Shown here: in pieces, positions 11,367-22,765 of the stretch
Numbering within the stretch: the stretch's first letter is position 1
How the letters are laid out: every line of letters begins with the position of its first letter
Source of the DNA: Gonocerus acuteangulatus
Lineage: Eukaryota > Arthropoda > Insecta > Hemiptera > Coreidae
Assembly: GCA_946811695.1 (NCBI GenBank)
Contig: OX328123.1
Location: forward strand, 147,752,171 to 147,816,170
Reading direction: 5' to 3'
Length of the DNA stretch: 64,000 nucleotides
Position numbers and translations under genes: made by a program
Notes under the pieces: generated by a model
Database searches by the model: none
Told to the model about the DNA's origin: nothing
Seen by the model: the letters and a program-made list of their open reading frames with translations, nothing else

Positions 11367-11822
11367 CAGGGTGTCCCAGCATATGTGTCCACCCCCTTTT
11401 TCTCCTAGAGTTGTTGGAATTTCGAAATGAAACTTGGTAGGTCATAGTTATGTTGCATGATGTTTCTTTTGAAGGTTTAGTTGACTTTGTAACATTCTCC
11501 AGGTTTTCTCCAGCGCATCTAACTCTTGAGTTTCTAATGACAACAGGTATATTTTATGACGAATTCTGATAGAAAATTTAATTTTAAGACTAATTTAATC
11601 TGAGACATCTTTTGATCCGACGCACCGTTTGCGCGTAAAACGCAAAAGACTGAAAAATATCGCCCTTTTGTAGACAAATTCCTATTTATCACTGAAACCA
11701 AGCCTTGTACGTAAAAACACCTCTATACAAACGTTGTAGCCTATTAATTTTCCTTTCAGATGATACCAAGATCAAAGTTGTAGATTGAATATTTAACGGG
11801 ATATTATGAATGAAAAATATAC
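11367..11822. repeat. Left TIR of the 11367-14220 element
   Basis: About 455 bp, matching 13765-14220 in inverted orientation with scattered substitutions and small indels. Confidence 0.9.
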
Positions 11823-12109
11823 CTTAAAAGTTTAAAAAAATAACAATTCAGAAAATCGATATGAATAGAAAAAAATAGCTGTCATAAACAATAAAAAAAA
11901 GTATGTACTTATTTACTTTATGAAAAAAAAAGTAAATACAAATTATTATAAAACATAACAGAATAAATTTATCTTTCCATATGAAATTATTATTACATTA
12001 AACGACAAACTAAAAAACAAATTTCCCTTTGTTTAAAAAAAAAGTAATCAGTTTCCAAAGACAGTTACATTGTTTAAAAAAATATTAACTTCACTAAATA
12101 TGGCGAAAC

Positions 12110-13259
12110 TCATTTTAAATGTTCAAAATATCCACCTTCAACATTAATACATTGCACAAGTCTCTTCGGGAAATCATCCTGACCATTTAAACTTTCATCT
12201 ATTTTTAATTGTGCAACTGACCGAGTTATCCGATCCATCATGTCCTCTTTATTTTGGGGCCTTTGATGGTACACCAGGGCTTTTAACCTACCCCACAGAT
12301 AGCAGTCCATGACCGTCAAATCTTTACAGCGTAAAATCAAACCTTTACAGCGATCTGTGGGAGAAGTGAGGAAAGTACCGAAATTAGTAATAAAATTGAA
12401 TTAGATCATAAATAAATTTAAATAATAATAATAAATGTAAATAATAATAATAAATTTAAATAATACTTTATAATTTTATAAAAGTTGCATGTAATACCTG
12501 GAAATAACTGACGAAGTTTTTCCCGTACTATCAAAGAAAAATGTGTGGGACAACCGTCAAGTTGTATGTACATGTTACATCGCTGTTGCAGTGGAATATC
12601 TTCCAATAATGTGGGTAGAGTATTTGTCAAAAAATTACAAAAAACTTCTCCAGTAAGTCTCTCTTGAAAGAAATGAGGGCCAATTACGTATTGTCCGAAA
12701 ATCCCGCACCATACATTTACCGAGAACCTATGCTGGTGATCAACCTCCGTCAACCAGTGAGGATTTTCTTCCGCCCAGTAATGACAATTGTGTTTATTAA
12801 TGCTTCCATCGCTGCAGAATGTGGATTCGTCAGTCCATAGAATATGTCTGTAAAAATTCCTATTTTCTGCTAAGGCTTGTTGCATCCAATGGCAGAAGCG
12901 TAATCTCTTATTGCAATCCTCAGGTAATAGTTTTTGGTGTAGGTTCATATGGAATGGAAACATTTTATTTGGTTTTGCAATCCTTCCCACTGAGGACTTA
13001 CTCATATCTGAGTCCCTGCAGCTGACATGGGGATTAACTGCCATTGCTGTAAGGACATTTATTGTGTTCTCTCGGTCATCGCAGGTCTTGGCATTTTCCT
13101 TCCCTACCTTGCGCAAATTAATGAACCTGCTGTTCTTAATTTTTGCTCAAGTCTCGGGAAGATCTTTCTTGAAGGGTGTGGTCTATTTGGAAATCGCTGA
13201 GCGTAAAGACGTGCTGCGGCGCTGGAATTCCTCCGACATTCCCTAAAAATTAGGAGCAT
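12110..13259 (-). pseudogene. Tc1/mariner-superfamily transposase (DUF4817-type), disabled
   Basis: The N-terminus (from about 13259) reads MLLIFRECRRNSSAAARLYA, the HTH-like DUF4817 segment. A frameshift near 13110 leads into the frame 13116-12498, which contains ILWTDESTFCSDG (first catalytic D), NVWCGIFGQYVIGP and YIQLDGCPTHFS (second D). After a 143-bp AT-rich interruption (12497-12355), CKDLTVMDCYLWG (third D) follows, ending GGYFEHLK. The interruption starts GT and ends AG, and removing it keeps the frame. However, the joined product is about six residues shorter between the last two D residues than relatives I recall, so it may be a scar and not an intron. A duplicated ACGCTGTAAAG block also lies there. 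Nuclear DDE/D transposase by family. Confidence 0.85.
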
Positions 13260-13764
13260 GTCTACAAAGAAATCGAAAACCGGTATATTTAAGAAGAAGA
13301 AGGTACGTTCTATCACTGAATGGTCAACTGATACTAGCAACTAATTTTTAAATCCAATTTCTTATCAATGCCACATTATACCAAATAATCTTAATTCAAT
13401 TGTAACAGCAAACAGCCTCTTTCAACTAAGTACATTAACAATGAGGATTAGGAGCAGAAGTAAATCCTCACATATGTTTTCATCCTTTTCTTTCTTATCA
13501 TTATTACTCAAGAATTAATACATAAAAATCATCCCAGTGAATAAGTGTTTAACTCGAATTTCCTTGATTTGCAGTGATCTTCTTTGAAAAGTAATGAAAA
13601 ATCTGGTTTTCATACTCTACCCAAGAAATATGGCAAAAAGAATAAGTAAACAATCTGGTACATGCAACACACAACTTTCACTTAGCATCTTAGTCGTTAA
13701 ATTATTTTAAGCAATTAATATCCATGTTTTTCCACCCATCTCATCAATTGACCCAACATGTTTC

Positions 13765-14220
13765 AACATGTTTTCATTCATAATATCCCGTTAAATATTC
13801 AATCTACAACTTTGATCTTGGTATAATCTGAAAGGAAAATTAATAGGCTACAACGTTTACATTGAGGTGTTTTTACGTACAAGGCTTGGTTTCAGGGATA
13901 AATAGGAATTTGTTTACAAAAGGGCGATATCTTTCAGTTTTTTGCGTTTTACGCGTAAACGGTGCGTCGGATCAAAAGATGTCTCAGAATAAATTAGTCT
14001 TAAAATTAAATTTTCTATCAGAATTCGTCATAAAATATACCTGCCGCCATTGGAAAATCAAGAGTTAGATGCGCTGGAGAAAAACTGGAGAATGTTACAA
14101 AGTCAACTAAACCTTCAAAAGAAACATCATGCAACATAACTATGACCTACCAAGTTTCATTTCGAAATTCCAACAACTCTAGGAGAAAAATGGGGTGGAC
14201 ACATATGCTGGGACACCCTT
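13765..14220. repeat. Right TIR of the 11367-14220 element
   Basis: Inverted copy of 11367-11822, ending GGGACACCCTT before the TA duplication. Confidence 0.9.
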
Positions 14221-14439
14221 TATATTATAATATTGTTATTAATAATATTATTACCTGCTATATTATTTCTATTAATATTACAAATATTACAATTAATATT
14301 ATTATAGCCGCAAAGTATGCATTAGTATACTATTGTTGCCTTGTTTTGAGTTGATTTCAATTAATAAAAAAAAAATAATAAAAAAAATGTTTATTTGAAA
14401 ATAACTAGTGGTTAATGATTTTTGTCCATAATCCTCACT

Positions 14440-14530
14440 ACTTCGTTCCACTGTGCTCCGCGAAGAAAATTTCCCTGCTTTACCATGCATGTCGGCGCTA
14501 ATGGTCAAGAAATGCAGTGAAAAAAGCAAT
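14440..14530 (+). mobile_element. Diverged SINE-A 3' relic
   Basis: Contains AAAATTTCCCTGCT, TGTCGGCGCTAATGGTCA and an A-rich end, in the order of the SINE-A body and tail. The tRNA-like head is gone. Confidence 0.5.
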
Positions 14531-15064
14531 AATAATTAAAAAAAAACCGGCGTTAATAGTCCAAGTGTTAGACAAAAACAAAACAGAAATAATAATAAAA
14601 ATAAATATGTACACTTATTAAACAACGTTATTCCTTATATGTAAATTTGAAACCTTCGTCATTAAAGAAATATAACATAATTTCTGTTAACTTATTGATT
14701 AATTAATTTAGCCTTTTGTTGATAAATATTTATTCATTTTTTAGGATTTTATTTTATTTGTTTTTTCGATTAAATTTCATTCATTAAGTATAATCACAAT
14801 GGAAAAACTGCTATGATAATAATGTCCCGGGAAACAAATTCATACGAAATGCCAAATGATATTTTCCATGACGGCTTTCAATGACTTTTTATTCATGATG
14901 TTTAGAGGAAATGACACTGTATGAAATCAAATATTTTGTAATTAAGCTTTTTTTGAAGGACAGGTAATTTTTTTTAAGAAAAAAAAAATATTGTAATGAC
15001 CACCTCTAAGCGGCCCCCATATACATTTATTAACGAATAATTATCGTAATAAGTTTCATAATTT

Positions 15065-15116
<52 letters not shown>

Positions 15117-15598
15117 GTGTATACAACGGTCACTTGTACCTAGATAAATGAAATAAATGCTTCTTTATAACGTTTATTTGATTTCAGGAATACCCCACGC
15201 ATTTGACCTCAGACCAAATTTTTTGTTTTGAACGATTGCGCAATCTGATCACAAATTCTGTCATTTTGCCTCTTTTTTAAAGTTTTTCGTGGGATAATTA
15301 ATTACTCCTATTGATACGCGTTTTGTTGCTGTAGGTAAAAAGTAATCGATTTTGTACCAAAGTACAAAATCGATCCCCGCCGAATGTCTGCAAATTAAAG
15401 AGGAAATAAATGTTACGAATTAAAAATAATTACAGGAAAATTCAGTATTTTTCTTCATATTTAGGACTGGCGGCATGACGCAAATAGAAACCTTCAAGTT
15501 TCAGCAACATAGATCACGAAAATAATGATAAGTAAAGATGAAATAGTTGGGATTCGGCTAAAGAAACCTCAATACGATTTTTGTTTAAAAAATCTATA
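14531..15598. other. AT-rich; microsatellite and palindrome
   Basis: Contains (TA)n at 15070-15114 and a 30-bp palindrome at 15345-15374 (ATCGATTTTGTA against TACAAAATCGAT, 6-nt loop). The palindrome resembles part of the Helentron-like repeat. No gene is seen. Confidence 0.5.
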
Positions 15599-15643
15599 TT
15601 TAGGACGTTTCGGCTATTCATTGGTAGCCTTCGTCAGCTAAAA
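15599..15643 (-). ncRNA. Hammerhead-ribozyme-like motif, best-paired copy
   Basis: On the minus strand: TTTAG, CTGACGA, A, GGCTA, an 8-nt loop, TAGCC, GAAAC, GTC, CTAAA. CTGACGA and GAAA match the hammerhead cores CUGANGA and GAAA. GTC is the preferred cleavage triplet. Stem I (TTTAG/CTAAA) and stem II (GGCTA/TAGCC) are each 5 perfect pairs. Stem III would be just AC/GU, which as a monomer is too short, but such minimal type I forms are known from Penelope-like elements, where dimers are thought to be active. One extra A lies between the core and stem II. Activity is unproven. Confidence 0.65.
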
Positions 15644-16195
15644 TGACAAGAAAAAACAGAAATTAATGCAGAAAAAGAGTTTATAATTGAGATAAGTAAC
15701 AGACCTATAAATACAATTAACTTATTATAAAAGAACAATTTGGTGTTAAATTATTAGAATGAGTTCTAGAAAATCAATAGAAACATAACAAACAAAGAGA
15801 ATAAAAAAAAGTTATTTAGCAAGTAAGTAGTTGCTAGTAATAATATTAATTAATTTTAACAAATAAATAATATGGAATAAACTATTCCATCTTTACTTAT
15901 CACCTCGAAGGCTAACTATCTAATCTTCATGAAAATAATGATGGTTGGAAGTAGTGAATATACATAGAGCATCTATTCGAAGAAATATTAAATTTCCTAA
16001 ATATATGGTTCTAATGAATATTTTGATAGAGCTATTTCATTCGGAAAAATTGGGGCTTAAATGTAGCAATTTCCTCTTAGGATACTGTCAGTTTTGTTTT
16101 GAGATTTCTATTCTTCAGAAAAGATTATGATAAAACGTTAACTCTTTCTGTTCTAGGCTTTCCAAATGACGGTGACACGTATTCATTATGACCGT
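15644..16195. other. No recognised feature
   Basis: AT-rich sequence that may belong to the repeat carrying the ribozyme-like motif. No ORF with recognisable content. Confidence 0.4.
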
Positions 16196-16208
16196 TAACC
16201 AAACATAG

Positions 16209-16552
16209 AAAAAAAAAAAAAAATCAGTCCCGTAACAGGCTACGAGGGCCCTGAGGGGCAGATACTATAGAGGTATCTGATTCATGACCATACGGCACAC
16301 TAGGGAGATCGTGTGGTCAGTACTATGCTCCGGCCGCCTGAATTTCCCCTTGGCTAGATTCATTAGCACCAACCAAGGTACCCATTATTAAATTAATTAA
16401 AGGCTGGGTTAATCTAGGGACGGTCAGGGAGGCCGAATTCAACCAGTGAACGAAGACACTAGAAGAAAAAATCTTTAGTGCTTGCTCGGGATTTGAACTC
16501 AAGCCTCTAGCTTATAAGTCCAGTGCTCTACCACTGAGCTAACCTCGCCCCC
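16209..16552 (-). mobile_element. SINE-B full length, poly-T tail, 13-bp TSD
   Basis: Bracketed by TAACCAAACATAG at 16196-16208 and 16553-16565. On the minus strand it has a tRNA-like head (GCGAGGTTAGCTCAGTGG, CTTATAA anticodon loop, GAGTTCAAATCCC), the SINE-B body, and ends GGGACTGA followed by about 14 T residues directly against the target duplication. The tail is therefore T, not A. The loop CTTATAA would read tRNA-Ile(TAT), while the copy at 5488-5829 has CTAATAA. Confidence 0.9.
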
Positions 16553-16983
16553 TAACCAAACATAGGCGACACTAAAATATCGGGCGGTTATAACCTTGGC
16601 GTTGTTTGGCCTAATATTGCAAACAATCACAACCAAAACCGAATGACGTTAAGGATATAAAGGGAAATTCTTAGATGACGCACCTCCTGCGACTTGGGCG
16701 TTTATTTAACGTTTAACAATGATACTAACATCAAACGAGCCAACAGTTTCTAGATCAGAATTCCTTTATTTTTTAGCGGGGGATTCTAGCTACTTCTCTA
16801 TATGAATTTCGGTGGTAATCTCAATGTGATATAGGTATTTCCTTCTTTGTTATAATTACAATTTAGAAACCTTAATTACTGACCACCTATTCTGTTCATT
16901 GCAGTGTTTAATGTTTGGGCTAATTAACGATACTTCTTATTTTTTTTTTTTACTTGTAATGTTAACACTTCGTTTGTAATCAG

Positions 16984-17173
16984 TCCCTTTTGGATGAAGC
17001 GAATTCTCTCGAAAGCACTTATTAAACTGACCGATCCTAAGGTCCAAGGGGCAGTGGAATTAGCCGCCGGTAGTTACCGAGCCGTCAACGGAGCTTTATA
17101 CTTGACGGCTAAATCAGGATTTCTGCACTTGACTTCAAAGCATCTTTCAACTAGAGCCAAGAGGATTTGTTTG
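16984..17173 (+). CDS. Candidate protein-coding exon, unknown function
   Basis: A frame open from before 16984 through 17374 has coding-like composition in its first ~60 codons (for example ALIKLTDPKVQGAVELAAG) and is GC-richer than the flanks. It follows a pyrimidine-rich stretch ending in TAATCAG, a plausible splice acceptor at 16981-16983. A possible donor lies at CAA|GTGTTA near 17173; beyond it the frame continues into C-rich, less coding-like sequence. I do not recognise the protein. It could be an internal exon of a host gene with distant partner exons, or an unrecognised transposon fragment. Confidence 0.3.
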
Positions 17174-17374
17174 CAAGTGTTAATAAGCGCCCGGCCTCAC
17201 CTTGGACCTGCTCCCCCCCCCCGATCTCGGACCTTCTATTCCCCCCAACTCCCACCCTTGCTTCATCAAAGTTCTACACAACTATGTAAGGCAAAGGTAA
17301 ATACCTTTCCTCAAAAGCTAATTTCTTCACTTCAATTACTTTCAAGAGACCATTCTGGACTTATGATTAAATAA

Positions 17375-17779
17375 AAATATACGAAAGTACACAAAACCAC
17401 AAATACACACACACATATATATATTGAAGTGATTAGGTCAGAGAATAAACTTGCCTCTCCACAAGATTTTCGTTTATTTTCTTATATCTTGACTGTTTTT
17501 GATCCTTCCATCCCCTCGAAGGAATTTCTAAACTCTTAACAATTTATTTGACTATAAAAGGTCATTTTTGAAGTCCATAAGACTGTATATCATACATAAC
17601 TTATAAATGGTTGTAGCCACTTGGTCCCCTAAGTAAGAATGTAGCACCCGCTTGTAACCTTACCGTCAGGAAGCCTACATTTTAATATAGTAAGAACACT
17701 GTCTTTTGTACGTTGATGTTTATATATATTTTATCTTCCCCGTAATTTATAAACAATTGTCTTTTATTACCTTCGTTTA
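17375..17779. other. No recognised feature
   Basis: AT-rich with a short (CA/TA) run near 17400. Nothing else is seen. Confidence 0.45.
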
Positions 17780-17787
17780 TTAATGAG

Positions 17788-18038
17788 CAGGGCCGCCACA
17801 TGGGGGGGGGGGACAACCGGGTATAGTTGTCCCGGGCCGATCCTCGCTAATTGGAAACAAAGTGACCTTTGCAGCACCGATTGTCGGCTTTTGTTCTCAT
17901 TTTGCTCAAAACTGAAGATGAAAATAATTTTAAAATGCCCAAAGTCCTATAGCAAAGTACTAGAATTTTCATTCTGGCTCTGAGAAGTGGGGGCCTGCGA
18001 TCTGGTCCCGGGCCCAGCTCTGAGATGTGGTGGCCCTG
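17788..18038. mobile_element. hAT-type MITE, 251 bp, perfect 8-bp TSD
   Basis: Ends CAGGGCCGCCACAT and GATGTGGTGGCCCTG are inverted complements with one mismatch. The 8-bp duplication TTAATGAG lies at 17780-17787 and 18039-18046 without error. The CAGGG ends and 8-bp duplication are hAT hallmarks. It contains a G11-12 run and duplicated GTCCCGGGCC blocks and has no coding capacity. Confidence 0.92.
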
Positions 18039-18046
18039 TTAATGAG

Positions 18047-19849
18047 AGTTGCTTATAAATGTAATAAAGATACATATATACAATTTATAGATCATTTGAT
18101 AGATATAAACATTTAACAAAACTAAATATAAATCGGACATTTAAAACTATAATTTTAAAGCAGACAATATAAAATATATATACCCAGATAAAATATAGTA
18201 GTAAACGAATGGAATTAATAGTAATTTTACTGATAATATACTGCAAACTAGGTCGAAGAAAAATCAATAGAAAAGAATAATAATTTAACAATTAGTAATT
18301 AATAATTATAACTGGCATCGTTTTCGCTCTATCCGTAATACCAGATTACTTCGGAATGTGCTAAAATCGTAAATTGAAGGTTTTATTTTAATGCATGCTT
18401 GTCACCAAGGTGAATGAACGTAGCTAGCGGAGGGGGGAGGGCATATAAAATAGTATTTAATTTTAAACGAACGCGATGATCGATTAAAATTCTTTCGGTA
18501 AAATCGCTTTTGAATACTATTTTTCCCAGTGATGATTTGTTTAGTGCGTAATTGATTAAAGAAAATGATGGAAGAAGGGTAAGAGCCACCAGCGAAAATC
18601 ATGATATATTTAAAAGCCACGAGTGCATATAGAATAGTTCTCAATAGAGCCCTTGCGGAACACCCATTTCCAAACTCCAAACAAAAACGAACTGGAAGAG
18701 GTTGTGTAGAATTGGATTGATATAGTACCTCCTCCTCCTCCCTTGGAAGGGCAGTACCGCCTCAAGGCTCTCCAGAACCGATCTGGAAAACTTCCTGATG
18801 CATTCATTGCAATAAAGGAAAGCCGACTCCCTATCCTTATTCCCCCTTTGAAAAACACTCCGGGAAAGAGAGATCTTAATAAAACTCTATCAATATTGTT
18901 CTGCTGTTCTTCGGAAAGCCTTCCGCCTTGATTATACACGAGCCTTCGTTCCACTTCTTATATCCACTTCCATTCTTGGTGGGGAGTACTTATATCGATC
19001 TTCGACTCACATCACCGAACTCCTGCAAAACTTATTTCTTACCCATAAATAATTGCAAAAGTCTTTTCATATAACAAGAAAAATTGGGCTTGTCATGTTC
19101 ATACTAGCAAAATTGTAAGTTAACAAAATCCATTGTGAGATTGTCCTAGTCCTGTTAATTTGAAAATGGAATTCCATTTTTTTTAATCAATTAAATTAGC
19201 AGTAGATCGGAGATACTTCATCTGTTTTAAATGAAAATATCAAATAAAAATTTAAAATATTTCCTTTAAATTTGTTCGTACTAAAGTTTTTTTTATGAAT
19301 CACTTAAAGTATTTTGTCTTAAAGAACAAGGTCATAGCTCCCAATTGCTTACTCAGCTTCTTCATAGAGAGATTTCCTATCACGGTTGTATCTTATTTAT
19401 GTTATTATATTTATTGACAGGACAAACACTTTACTATGGAATATTGGAAAATGGGTAATTAGGAAGGGTTTGTGGGATGCAAGCTACTGACAGACGCTTG
19501 GGTTGTGATAATAAGTAAACAAAGCAGTTGACATTATGGGTCTTAATAAATAGATAATAATTGGGTATCTTATTAATTGGAGTAAATAACATTATTTTAG
19601 CGGGTCGGAAATACAAATAACAACAATGGGAAACAAGGATAAACTGGTATTTTCACGCATGATTGAATGATATATGGGCAGAAACAATATATCAATCAAT
19701 GTATTAGAAATGGAATAAAACCCATTGGTGGGGGATTTCATTCGGAGAAAGTACATATTAAAAGGGAATACGATTCAGAAAGAAAAAAAAAAAAAAACAA
19801 CAAAAACAAATCAACGAATAAAGACTGACATAACGGCTGTTTCATTCGG
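18047..19849. other. Unrecognised, with GC-richer block at 18400-18960
   Basis: The block 18400-18960 is open in several frames on both strands (for example 114 codons on the minus strand at 18610-18954), but none resembles a known protein and the strands are mutually exclusive. I treat it as unclassified rather than coding. The remainder is AT-rich. Confidence 0.35.
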
Positions 19850-20190
19850 ACAGTTATGATTTTGAGGATGGAATGGTAGAGAAAGGGTTAGTGATTGAGA
19901 GGAAGGGGTAGAGACTCCGTCAATAGGACGGCTGATTGACAGGGCTCCTACAGGTGGCGCGCTAAATCACTCCCGCGAGAAAACCAGTCACTCAATGTAA
20001 AATAGCGGGGACGACATGGGAGAAAAATACCCGCCTATTTTCACCCGCGTATTTTTTGGCGGGTGATCTGATCGACTGAGTTTGACGGATGAACCTGTGA
20101 TTTTTGAAGAGAAACAGACCGGACTCTTGTTGATTGATGGCTTTCTCTGGCAACATTAATATGGATGAATGGGTTGTCAGGACCTCCTAC
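19850..20190. promoter_or_regulatory. CpG-rich patch with a CTCF-like motif
   Basis: This stretch is visibly richer in CG dinucleotides than its surroundings. It holds ACAGGTGGCGCGCTA at about 19950-19964, which contains AGGTGGCGC, the core I recall for insect CTCF sites. It also holds repeated CCCGC/GCGGG elements at 20000-20065. No transcript start is identifiable. The assignment is inference from motif and composition only. Confidence 0.25.
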
Positions 20191-20535
20191 AATTACACTA
20201 CCCTCCCATCACCCCCGGTTTATTCATTCTTTTTTCATTTTTTTATTTTATCATATTAAAACTTCCTATTATTTTTACCATTAAAAAGCCTCTTTGGGCT
20301 AAATAAGGAAATTTCTTAAATTTCTTCTGTAGAGCTTTAATGGAAGGAGCTAAACATACACTAACAATTATTATTTATTTAAAAAAATGCCATTATTATT
20401 ATTTATTCTTGCTGATGACCCAATTTATATTTAATTTGTTTTCGTATATTTGGGGGCTTTACCCTGTGTTCAAACTACTTTATTTATTTATCAATGCCGA
20501 AATCATTCGTGTCTTGGTTGCATCTTTTCAGGGGA

Positions 20536-20669
20536 ACTTCTTGTTAGAAAGTCCTCTCACCGTCGTATTATCTATGGAGGTGCGCGTAAAACAGTGTTTA
20601 CGCCATTGAGTTTTACAGGAGCCTGCGTACAAGAGTACATGGTGATAACAGGACTTCCTAACAAGAAGT
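20536..20669. mobile_element. Small hairpin MITE, 134 bp
   Basis: Terminal inverted repeats of about 20 bp (ACTTCTTGTTAGAAAGTCCT with one mismatch at the other end), with weaker complementarity continuing inward. No clear target duplication. A 127-codon minus-strand ORF crosses the whole hairpin and is probably fortuitous. Confidence 0.6.
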
Positions 20670-22324
20670 AAAGATAAAATATCTGGACATCTGTCTCTCA
20701 AATGAGATTTTGCTGGTTTGTGTTCTGTAAATAAGCATGCTGTATGTGCCTTGCAGGTAACAGTCATCAAAACATTAAGTTTTCCACATTCCGAAAGTAT
20801 ATGTTTTAAAATAAAGTATAAATGGCGAATTTTAACCGTTAAGGTCTTCTTGATGTGATTTGGATGGGATAAAAATGAATACTTCGCCAGACGTTCTTCA
20901 GGCTTCCTCATGGTTTCATCGAAGAAACACTGGCCAAGATCTTAATTTATTGCGTAAGAAGGGCCGTAGAAGGATATGATATTATATTGCAAAAGTCCAC
21001 GATTGTTTGTTTTTGTGTTTTTTGTTTTTTTTTTTGTTCTGCTGCCAATTTTTCTCCAGTTTTGGCTCCGACAGAGCGATGACTGTTTACACATCATCGA
21101 CTGATCAATGTAATCATAATCATATGATTATCCATCATTATTATGATCATAATGGATCATAAAGCGTTGACGTTTCTGATTTGGTCCTGCGGATTAAGTC
21201 AACGGATTTACGTCACAAAAGGCACTTCCTACCATAAATAGAGAGAAATAAAAACAAAACATACATATATAAATATTGGTGACACGTTTAGCGGACTCGA
21301 GATCCAACCCTATTTGTTCTTTCCCTTATCATCTACCAATAGAGATGATTTCGTTCGAAGTTTCCACTTGGGTCAAGACTGACATGATTTAGGTCTGGAG
21401 AATGGCTTAGGGTCTGGAGAAAATGCCCGTCTTGCAGGGGATTTCAAGGATCAGCAACTTCCCTCCAGCACTTTGATTAAATTAATTAGGACTCGCTCCA
21501 GGATGTTAATTCCAGAAGCGACGTCTTACACATGAATAATGGTCTTATTAGTTCAAATATCTGGAAGACAAAAGCTCATAGTGAAGAACCTGTGTTCTGC
21601 TTTGATGTATGATCATTGTAAAGGTTAGAAGAAGTACTAAAAAAGATGTTGAACATTTAAGTTGGGATTTAACCTCGGTGATTGGAGAAATGTTTAATAT
21701 GTTTGGGAAACTTAGGCATAGCCAAACTAAATTCTTACGTCCTGCATTCAAAATTCAAGTAAACGTGTGTTTGGCCCACTGAAAAAGCTCCATTCTAAAT
21801 ATTTTTTAGAGCCACCTATTATTTAGTCCACATTCTGAAGCAATACCACCATGTTCTACCTGAGAACATACTAAATCGTGAATATTTTCTTTTATTTCAA
21901 GACCAACCATTTTGAAATTGGTCCAGACTGCATATTATTCCTGTAAAGACGGTAAAAGAAGAAATATAAGAAAATACTCAAATATATTTAGGAGCAGAAG
22001 AATATAATTGGAAACGTTTGTAGGCATTGTCTTAAGGGTTCAGCAATAAACTGTCCCCAGTTTAAAAGGATATGCTCCTTGGAACAGTTATCTTGAACCA
22101 AACTTAGTTATCGATGGAAAGTATTTAAAATAATGCCATCATTGAAAAATATTTCCAATTAAATATAATTGTTCGTAGATTTGTCCAATGATATACTTGA
22201 ATTTCCTCGTTATAGTCACCAGATCTTGTAAGTTAATGTTTTTTGACCGTTACTCCTGGTGTCTCATAATCTTGTCTTGTTAGTTTATTAGTTGCACGGC
22301 ATCTGGAATACAAGTACATAGTTT
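20670..22324. other. No recognised feature
   Basis: Contains a short palindromic ATCATAAT-rich patch at 21110-21165. No gene or family hallmark is seen. Confidence 0.4.
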
Positions 22325-22765
22325 AGAATGACACAAAGAATTCAAGTGTCAACCTGGGTATACAAGGATTGGGAGCAGCTATTCGCCAGAACTGGAGAGA
22401 CTATGGACAGCTGGACGAGCGGTGACCCTGCATTGACGAAGGAAACAAATTCCGGGTTATTGGTGTCACTCGCTAATCTGGAGCAGAAACGATGGATTGA
22501 ATCTAGTCGATCTCTTAGAGATAGTACAGATGACAGGTCCCTCTATGAATTCGACTAAATCATGAGAGGTAGTAGAGAGATGCTGTATCTGAACGGTAGA
22601 CCATGGAATACAAAAGGGCGTGGTCACTGCTCCATGTGCAATCTCAAGAAGGAGAAAGACACTCTTCATTTTATCGCGAGATGTCCGGTAATGATGGAGT
22701 TCAGGAGAACACATTACGGCAAAGATCTACACTCCCCGGAAGAATTCAAGAATATTCTGAAATGA
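22325..22765 (+). pseudogene. LINE ORF2 C-terminal fragment
   Basis: Two segments in the same frame, separated by a stop at 22556-22558, contain at the end GHCSMCNLKKEKDTLHFIAR followed by CP. A CxxC...H...C cluster of this type ends the ORF2 of several non-LTR retrotransposon clades after the RT domain. The region before it (WIESSRSLRDSTDDRSLYEF) fits the linker of such proteins. There is no RT domain, so the copy is 5'-truncated. The 3' sequence runs into T-rich DNA and a (TA)n tract. Confidence 0.65.

Larger units (their letters stand above)
11367..14220 (-). mobile_element. Complete Tc1/mariner-superfamily element, long TIRs
   Basis: A 2854-bp element bracketed by TA on both sides (11365-11366 and 14221-14222). 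Both ends begin with (C/A)AGGGTGTCCCAGCATATGT and the inverted repeats extend about 455 bp inward with high identity. The interior encodes one transposase on the minus strand. The TA duplication, the AGGGTGT ends and the transposase type agree with the IS630-Tc1-mariner superfamily. TIRs this long are unusual, since most family members have about 20-250 bp. The transposase is broken, but the ends could still be moved by an enzyme supplied from elsewhere. Confidence 0.9.

Noticed and set aside
18610..18954. 114-codon minus-strand ORF
   Set aside because: Several mutually exclusive frames are open in this GC-richer block and none has recognisable domains; kept only as an unclassified stretch.
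20528..20911. 127-codon minus-strand ORF
   Set aside because: Crosses an entire hairpin MITE (20536-20669), so the length is probably fortuitous.
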